A DNA stretch of 64,000 bases from Gemmatimonadaceae bacterium (GTDB taxonomy: Bacteria > Gemmatimonadota > Gemmatimonadetes > Gemmatimonadales > Gemmatimonadaceae): the NCBI GenBank assembly GCA_030835125.1, contig JAUQWM010000002.1, positions 1-64,000 of the forward strand, given 5' to 3'. This document shows, piece after piece, positions 59,393 through 64,000 of the stretch. The notes under the pieces are model-generated. The model saw only the letters and a program-made list of their open reading frames with translations, did not search any database and was not told the DNA's origin. The position numbers and the translations under genes are program-made. Position 1 is the stretch's first letter. Every line of letters begins with the position of its first letter.

Positions 59393-59995
59393 ATGATCCG
59401 CCGCGCCCTCGCCGTCCTTCCCTTGCTCGCCATCCTCACGCTCGCCGCCGATGCCAACGCGCAGCACGACGCGTCAGGCGGAAGCACCCTCGCAACGGCG
59501 CCGGCGGAGGCGAGGCAGTTCGACTTCCTCATCGGCCAATGGTCGCTCGACGTTCGGCCGAAGGTCTCGGGACTGGCGGCCCGGATTCACGGCGCCCCGA
59601 AGTTCACCGGAACCTGGAAGGCCTGGCGTGCCTTCGACGGGTGGGGCATCGAGGACGAGCTGCGCATCCTGGACAGCAGCGGCGGGCTGCGGTCGGTGGC
59701 GCACGCGCTCCGGGTCTTCGACGTGGCGGCCGGGCGCTGGAGCCTGACGACGCTGGACGTCATGCGGGCGCGCTTCACGCCGTCGAGCGCACGCTTCGAG
59801 GGCAGGGAAATGGTCGTGACCGCGACGGCGAAGGACCAGGACGGCAAGGACCACCTCGTGCGGGTCCGCTTTCACGAGATCACCGCGACCGGCTTCCGGT
59901 ACGAGCAGGCGCGGTCCTACGACCAGGGGAAGACCTGGGAGGACCCGACCCTCCGGATCACCGCGCGCCGGACGGCGGCCGCCGCGACGCGCTAG
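59393..59995 (+). CDS. Secreted DUF1579-like protein
   Basis: 200-residue exported protein; AGGAG seven bases ahead of ATG 59393; signal peptide ending ANAQ. The mature part begins ARQFDFLIGQWSLDV, the start motif of the DUF1579-type lipocalin-like proteins, followed by beta strands (FTGTWKAWRAFDG, HALRVFDVAAGRWSLTTLDVM) and ends near TLRITARR. No catalytic motif. It precedes the kinase/regulator pair by nine bases, so the three are probably co-transcribed. Confidence 0.8.
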   Translation: MIRRALAVLPLLAILTLAADANAQHDASGGSTLATAPAEARQFDFLIGQWSLDVRPKVSGLAARIHGAPKFTGTWKAWRAFDGWGIEDELRILDSSGGLRSVAHALRVFDVAAGRWSLTTLDVMRARFTPSSARFEGREMVVTATAKDQDGKDHLVRVRFHEITATGFRYEQARSYDQGKTWEDPTLRITARRTAAAATR

Positions 59996-60004
59996 ACTCC
60001 CTGC

Positions 60005-61060
60005 ATGGCTCGAGGACGCTGGGAGGTCACGGCGACCCGCGCGTCGGCGGGGGTCCTGCTGCTCGCGTGGATTCCGATCTGGGCGCTCTACGCGCTGCTG
60101 ATCGGACCGGCGAACCCCGTGCACCCTGGCGGGACGCTGGCGATGGCGGCGTTGATCGCGTTTCGGAGCATCGGGATCGCGGCGCTGCTCGGGTTCGGGG
60201 TCAAGCGGGTGACGGACCTCGTGCCATGGCCGCACCCGTTCCAGTTGCGGTTCGCGTTGATCCACCTGGGCGGGGCGCTCGTCTACGCGCACGCCTGGTT
60301 CGTGCTGGCCGCCGCGCTGGAGAACTTCCTGCGGCCGGGCGCCCTGCACGCGTACTTTGCGATGATCGTCCCGAACCTCGTGCTCGGGATGTGGCTCTAC
60401 GTCATGATCGCCGGCACCCTGTACGCCGCCCGCGCCGCGCGTGCCGTGGCGCAGGCAGAAGCCAACGCGATCCGCGCCCAGCTCGCGGCGCTGCGATCGC
60501 AACTCAACCCGCACTTCCTCTTCAACGCGCTGCACGCCGTGGTGCAGTTGATTCCCGATCGACCGCGGGATGCGGCGCGTGCCGCGGAGCTGGTCGCGGG
60601 GCTGCTGCGCACGTCGATCGAGGAGGACAGGGACCTGGTCCCCGTGGCCGAGGAACTGGCGTTCGTGCGCCGCTACCTGGAAGTGGAACGGATGCGATTC
60701 GGTGAGCGCCTCGAGGTTCGCATCGACGTCAGCGACGCCGCGTCGCAGGCCGAGGTTCCGTCCTTCGCGATCCAGAGCCTTGTAGAGAATGCCGTCCGGC
60801 ACGGGGCGGCGCCGCGGGTGGCTCCCACGACCGTGACCGTCACCGGCCGGGTCGAGGCGGGTCGGCTGTCCGTGACGGTCGCCGACGATGGCGCCGGCGC
60901 CGCCGGGACCACCGCGCCGGACGCTCGGGGAACCGGGCTCCGTCACCTCCGCGAGCGACTCGGCGTCCTCTTCGGGTCGCAGGCGTCACTCACCGTGGAG
61001 ACCACACCGGGCGCGGGATTCACCGCGCGGCTGTCGCTTCCGGTGGGCGACGCGCGATGA
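60005..61060 (+). CDS. LytS/YehU-type sensor histidine kinase
   Basis: 351 residues. Four membrane segments in the first 140 residues, then PHFLFNALHAVV (phosphoacceptor), LVENAVRHG (N box), DDGAGAAG and GTGLRHLRERL (G boxes); all key residues present. The stop overlaps the start of the LytTR partner (ATGA). It lies downstream of the DUF1579-like gene and close to the ABC exporter. Confidence 0.93.
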   Translation: MARGRWEVTATRASAGVLLLAWIPIWALYALLIGPANPVHPGGTLAMAALIAFRSIGIAALLGFGVKRVTDLVPWPHPFQLRFALIHLGGALVYAHAWFVLAAALENFLRPGALHAYFAMIVPNLVLGMWLYVMIAGTLYAARAARAVAQAEANAIRAQLAALRSQLNPHFLFNALHAVVQLIPDRPRDAARAAELVAGLLRTSIEEDRDLVPVAEELAFVRRYLEVERMRFGERLEVRIDVSDAASQAEVPSFAIQSLVENAVRHGAAPRVAPTTVTVTGRVEAGRLSVTVADDGAGAAGTTAPDARGTGLRHLRERLGVLFGSQASLTVETTPGAGFTARLSLPVGDAR

Positions 61061-61788
61061 AGGTGCGGGCGCTGATCGTCGATGACGAACCGATCGCGCG
61101 CGCGGGCCTGGCCCGGATGCTGTCCACCATCTCATGGGTGGAGTGCGTCGGTGAGGCGTCGAACGGACCGGACGCGGTCGCCGCGATCCAGCGCCTGGCG
61201 CCGGACCTGGTCTTCCTCGACATCCAGATGCCCGGGCTCTCGGGGATCGACGTGCTCCGGCGCGCACCCGTCCGGCACGTCGTGTTCACGACCGCGTGGG
61301 CGCAGCACGCGGTCACGGCCTTCGAGCTGGGCGCCCTGGACTACCTGCTGAAGCCCTTCGGCCCGGAGCGCCTGGCGGTGGCGATGGAGCGGATCCGGTC
61401 GGCGTTAGGCGAGCCGGCCGGGGGCACCGCGGACCGGCTCGGCGAGGCCCTGGCGCAGGGGCCGATGACCCGGCTCTTCGTGCGGCAGGGAACCGCGATC
61501 GTGCCGGTGCCGGTGGTGGATGTCGCCTGGTTCGAGGCCGATGGCGACTACGCCATCGCGCATGCCGGTCGCACCCGGCACGTCATGCACGTCTCGCTCA
61601 ATAGGCTCGAGGCGCGGCTCGAGCCGGCGCGCTTCGCCCGGATTCACCGCACCGCGATCGTGAACCTCGACCACGTGACCGCGTTCCGCGCGCAGCCCGG
61701 CGGGCGACTGGTGGCGGTCATGCGGGACGGCGCCCAGTTGCCGGTCAGCCGGGCGAGGGCACGGACGCTGCGGGCGCTGGGGACGTGA
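61057..61788 (+). CDS. LytTR-family response regulator
   Basis: 243 residues. Receiver: VDDEP, phosphorylated aspartate in LVFLDIQMPGLSG, lysine LLKPFGPERL. LytTR domain: VVDVAWFEADGDYAIAH and RIHRTAIVNLDHV. Start ATG 61057 overlaps the kinase stop. A heptamer array begins five bases after its stop codon. Confidence 0.94.
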   Translation: MKVRALIVDDEPIARAGLARMLSTISWVECVGEASNGPDAVAAIQRLAPDLVFLDIQMPGLSGIDVLRRAPVRHVVFTTAWAQHAVTAFELGALDYLLKPFGPERLAVAMERIRSALGEPAGGTADRLGEALAQGPMTRLFVRQGTAIVPVPVVDVAWFEADGDYAIAHAGRTRHVMHVSLNRLEARLEPARFARIHRTAIVNLDHVTAFRAQPGGRLVAVMRDGAQLPVSRARARTLRALGT

Positions 61789-61792
61789 GAGT

Positions 61793-61848
61793 GCAGAGTG
61801 CAGAGTGCAGAGTGCAGAGTGCAGAGTGCAGAGTGCAGAGTGCAGAGT
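61793..61848. repeat. Heptanucleotide array GCAGAGT (8 perfect copies)
   Basis: Eight identical units between convergent genes, same unit and orientation as the array at 56004. Confidence 0.95.
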
Positions 61849-61853
61849 GACGG

Positions 61854-62432
61854 CTAACGCCTGAGGGCTGGCTCGGAGGCGGCTTCGGGGACCGAGGCGA
61901 CCAGGGAGGTGACGTCCGCGGCGAACTGGTTCACCTGCTTCCAGTCGGTCAACTCGTGGTCGCGACTGGTGTCGGTGTTGCCGCCGTTCCTGGCGGCGGC
62001 GCGCTTCATGTACCAGCGGAGCAGGAACGGGTACTTCGTATAGTTGATCGCGCCGGCGAGGCTCGCCGTCAGCTTAGGCGCCCAGTGCTGGTGCTTCAGG
62101 AAGCCCTCGATCGCCCGCCACGCGGCATTGCGGCCTTCCTGCGAGGCGCTGCCTGCTGAGGCACTGACCTGGAAGTACACGCTGGGTACTTCATTGAGGA
62201 CACCCGCGTTCGCGGACACGAACTGCTGGATGGACTTCTGGGCCCCGCGCGCGATCAGGGATGAACCGACCACGACCGCCGAGTATTGTTTGAGATCCAT
62301 CGACGGATGGTCCTTGGCGGCATTGCAGTACTCGACGGCGGTCCCGGCGGTCTCGAGATCCGCACCGATGCGCCGGGCGATCTTCTCCGTCTGACCGTAT
62401 GAAGTGCCGAAAATGATGAGAACGCGAGACAT
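61854..62432 (-). CDS. Flavodoxin-domain protein, HemG-like
   Basis: 192 residues from ATG 62432 (MSRVLIIFGTSYGQTEKIA: FMN-binding loop TSYGQTEK). The later parts VVVGSSLIARGAQKSIQQFV and YFQVSASAGS fit the flavodoxin fold, and the C-terminal YMKRAAARNGG...DTSRDHELTDW matches HemG-type proteins, including the long insertion typical of them. The family oxidises protoporphyrinogen IX using a quinone as acceptor. No haem biosynthesis gene is adjacent. Confidence 0.85.
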   Translation of the reverse strand: MSRVLIIFGTSYGQTEKIARRIGADLETAGTAVEYCNAAKDHPSMDLKQYSAVVVGSSLIARGAQKSIQQFVSANAGVLNEVPSVYFQVSASAGSASQEGRNAAWRAIEGFLKHQHWAPKLTASLAGAINYTKYPFLLRWYMKRAAARNGGNTDTSRDHELTDWKQVNQFAADVTSLVASVPEAASEPALRR

Positions 62433-62551
62433 GATTCTCCTGGGCTGCCGATGCACCCGTATGATCCGCAAGGCCCCGGGGTGCCTGGATCGGGGGACTG
62501 CGTGGATTGCGTAGGGACATCCCCTATGCGGTTGCCAGAAGCGTCCGCGGC

Positions 62552-63610
62552 ATGACGTTTCGTGGTCTCCTGATGTGGGTGCACCTCGTGCTCGGGCTCA
62601 CCGGCGCGATCGTGCTCGGCATCGCCGGCGTGACCGGCGCATTCATCACGTTCCAGGATCCGCTGCACCGCTGGCTGAATCCGGTGCCGCGCGTGGATAC
62701 GGCCGCTGGCAACGCACCCGACATCCTCGCCATCGTGACGGTCGCCGAAGCACGCGGCGGGTCTCCGGCGACAAGCCTCGAGTTGCGACCACCCGGCGAC
62801 GCAGCGGTCGTCGTGCTGCGCAACCGGACGACGGTGTTTGTCGACCCGGGCAGGGCCACGGTGGAAGGGACGCGACCCCGCCGGTTCGCGAGCCTCTACA
62901 ACCTCACGCGGGTCATGCGCGGACTGCACACGAACCTGCTCCTGGGCGCGAAGGGCCGGCTGGTCGTGACGTTCGTGACACTCGAGGCGCTCGTGCTGAT
63001 CCTGACCGGGCTGTGGCTCTGGTGGCGGAAAAAAGCCTGGAGGTTCGGCCCCTGGCGGGGATCGGCCTTCCGCATTTCGTGGGACCTGCATAACGCGAGC
63101 GGCCTCTGGTTCGCGGCGCCCCTGCTGGCGATGGTCCTCACGGGGCTCCTCATCGCGGTGCCCGGTCCGATCTACCGGGTGGCGGGTGCGGAGCCCGCGC
63201 CGTGGCTGAACCCGCCGGAGTCATTGCCGGCTGCGCCCGGAGCGACCGCGGTCCCGCTGGCGCGCGCGATCGCCGTCGCCGACAGCGTGGAGCCGTCGCT
63301 GCCGGTGGAGGGTCTCGCGATTCCGTCGGTCCCGCGAGCCACGTACGGGGTACGGAAGGCCAACCGGACCGTGTTCGTCGACCAGTACTCCGGGGCAGTG
63401 ATCGAAGTGCGCGCCGACCGAAGGCCCACTGCCGGTGACGACGCCTACCAGGTGGTGGAGGACTTGCACACCGGAGTTCTCCTTGGCCTTCCGGGGACGA
63501 TCCTGATGACCGTCGGCAGCCTGATGTTGTCGGTGATGTCCGTAACGGGCGCTGTCCTGGGCTGGAAACGGGTGCTGATCCTCGCGGGTCGGGTCGGCCG
63601 GGACTCCTGA
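62552..63610 (+). CDS. PepSY-associated transmembrane protein
   Basis: 352 residues from ATG 62552 with four membrane helices: 8-32, one near 130-150, one near 185-207 and the last near 320-342. The order and the LHTNLLLGAKGR and DLHTGVLLGLPGT repeats are those of the PepSY_TM family, which is often linked to siderophore-dependent iron uptake or ferric reduction. The two periplasmic loops are PepSY-like. No TonB receptor is adjacent. An upstream TTG (62507) is possible but unlikely. Confidence 0.85.
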   Translation: MTFRGLLMWVHLVLGLTGAIVLGIAGVTGAFITFQDPLHRWLNPVPRVDTAAGNAPDILAIVTVAEARGGSPATSLELRPPGDAAVVVLRNRTTVFVDPGRATVEGTRPRRFASLYNLTRVMRGLHTNLLLGAKGRLVVTFVTLEALVLILTGLWLWWRKKAWRFGPWRGSAFRISWDLHNASGLWFAAPLLAMVLTGLLIAVPGPIYRVAGAEPAPWLNPPESLPAAPGATAVPLARAIAVADSVEPSLPVEGLAIPSVPRATYGVRKANRTVFVDQYSGAVIEVRADRRPTAGDDAYQVVEDLHTGVLLGLPGTILMTVGSLMLSVMSVTGAVLGWKRVLILAGRVGRDS

Positions 63611-63621
63611 GCGGCGGGCCG

Positions 63622-64000
63622 TCAGGCGGCCCCGCGCGGCTGGCGCGGGGTGTCGATGATCGGGTGGTGGACGACGAGGCAGAGGGCGGACGCGACCGCG
63701 ACCACGGCGAGGGTCGGGGCGTCGTGGCCGAACAGCCACATCATCGGCGTGGCAAGGCCGATGGCCACGAGGCCGCTGGCGGTGAAGTTGCGCGTGACCG
63801 AGTACGCCGCCACGCCGCCGGCGAGGAGGGCGACGCAGGCCACGGGGTCGAGCGCCAGCATCCCCCCGAGCCCCGTGGCGGCGCCCTTGCCTCCGTGGAA
63901 GGCCAGTTGGGCCGGCCAGATATGGCCGACGATCGCCGCCGCGAGGACCGCCGCGCCCGCCCACTCCGGACCGACGACGACGAGGCCGATCATCACCGCC
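63622..64000 (-). CDS. plsY: Glycerol-3-phosphate acyltransferase PlsY, C-terminal part
   Basis: Reads in from the right edge. PlsY adds an acyl chain from acyl-phosphate to glycerol-3-phosphate in the first step of phospholipid synthesis. The visible part includes the family's second motif GHIWPAQLAFHGGKGAATGLG, quoted here in part (FHGGKGAAT), followed by two membrane helices and the final tail RQPRGAA. The N-terminal motif is outside the window. It converges with the PepSY gene. Confidence 0.85.
   Translation of the reverse strand, partial: AVMIGLVVVGPEWAGAAVLAAAIVGHIWPAQLAFHGGKGAATGLGGMLALDPVACVALLAGGVAAYSVTRNFTASGLVAIGLATPMMWLFGHDAPTLAVVAVASALCLVVHHPIIDTPRQPRGAA

Overview
The window is 64 kb of GC-rich DNA (about 70% G+C by eye) from a diderm bacterium. 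Secreted enzymes and lipoproteins are numerous, and two genes encode FtsX/MacB-type permeases of the ADOP kind, one with a PadR partner. Three LytS/LytTR two-component pairs, an outer-membrane barrel fused to a kinase-like domain, an EF-P of the 'TPGN' type and an AniA-like copper nitrite reductase are also present. This mix best fits Gemmatimonadota. There is no rRNA or ribosomal protein gene to confirm it, so the phylum is an inference. I see no prophage, transposase or CRISPR array; the region reads as ordinary chromosome with small accessory pockets.

Layout. 1-5.8 kb: end of a GDP-mannose pyrophosphorylase gene, CPBP protease, M28 peptidase, a trans-sulfuration enzyme and an Ig-like plus M30-like peptidase lipoprotein. 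6-10 kb: a YbbA/YbbP exporter divergent from a TesA-like esterase. 10.2-12 kb: efp and eight tRNA genes (His, Trp, Glu, Glu, Asp, Leu, Thr, Gly). 12.2-15.2 kb: padR plus ADOP permease with a dyad at the regulator's ribosome-binding site. 15.4-21 kb: small proteins, a GNAT enzyme, a VIT-type transporter, ftsH and two fasciclin proteins. 21.3-25.8 kb: a tandem LytS kinase, its LytTR regulator and a beta-lactamase-family hydrolase. 25.9-30.9 kb: less typical material, including lipoproteins, tRNA-Pro, a DUF6364/PIN toxin-antitoxin pair, YciI, and an AbrB-type antitoxin with a frameshifted PIN remnant. 30.9-36 kb: a second ADOP permease divergent from a second LytS/LytTR pair. 36.5-46.2 kb: a sulfatase, then a compact five-gene envelope operon (DUF4956 membrane protein, SdiA-regulated-like propeller lipoprotein, kinase-like/outer-membrane barrel, purple-acid-phosphatase-like enzyme, second kinase-like secreted protein). 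46.6-56 kb: a PAS kinase, a sorbosone-dehydrogenase-like lipoprotein, nirK with a MarR gene, a DUF2892 protein, an AHSA1-like protein, a GNAT enzyme and two secreted proteins. 56-62 kb: a second ABC exporter, a DUF1579-like protein and the third LytS/LytTR pair, bounded by two identical heptamer arrays. 62-64 kb: flavodoxin/HemG-like protein, PepSY membrane protein and the end of plsY.

Three things stand out. First, gaps (and a few gene starts and one inter-domain linker) carry tandem repeats whose unit is always 7 bp, from about ten unit families, several recurring at distant loci in either orientation. Second, the octamer CGTTAGGC/GCCTAACG (and its variant CGTCAGGC/GCCTGACG) is strongly over-represented, even inside genes where it forces the rare codons TTA and CCT. 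Third, the 39-46 kb operon combines two extracytoplasmic kinase-like proteins, a phosphatase and an outer-membrane barrel and looks like an uncharacterised envelope phosphotransfer system.
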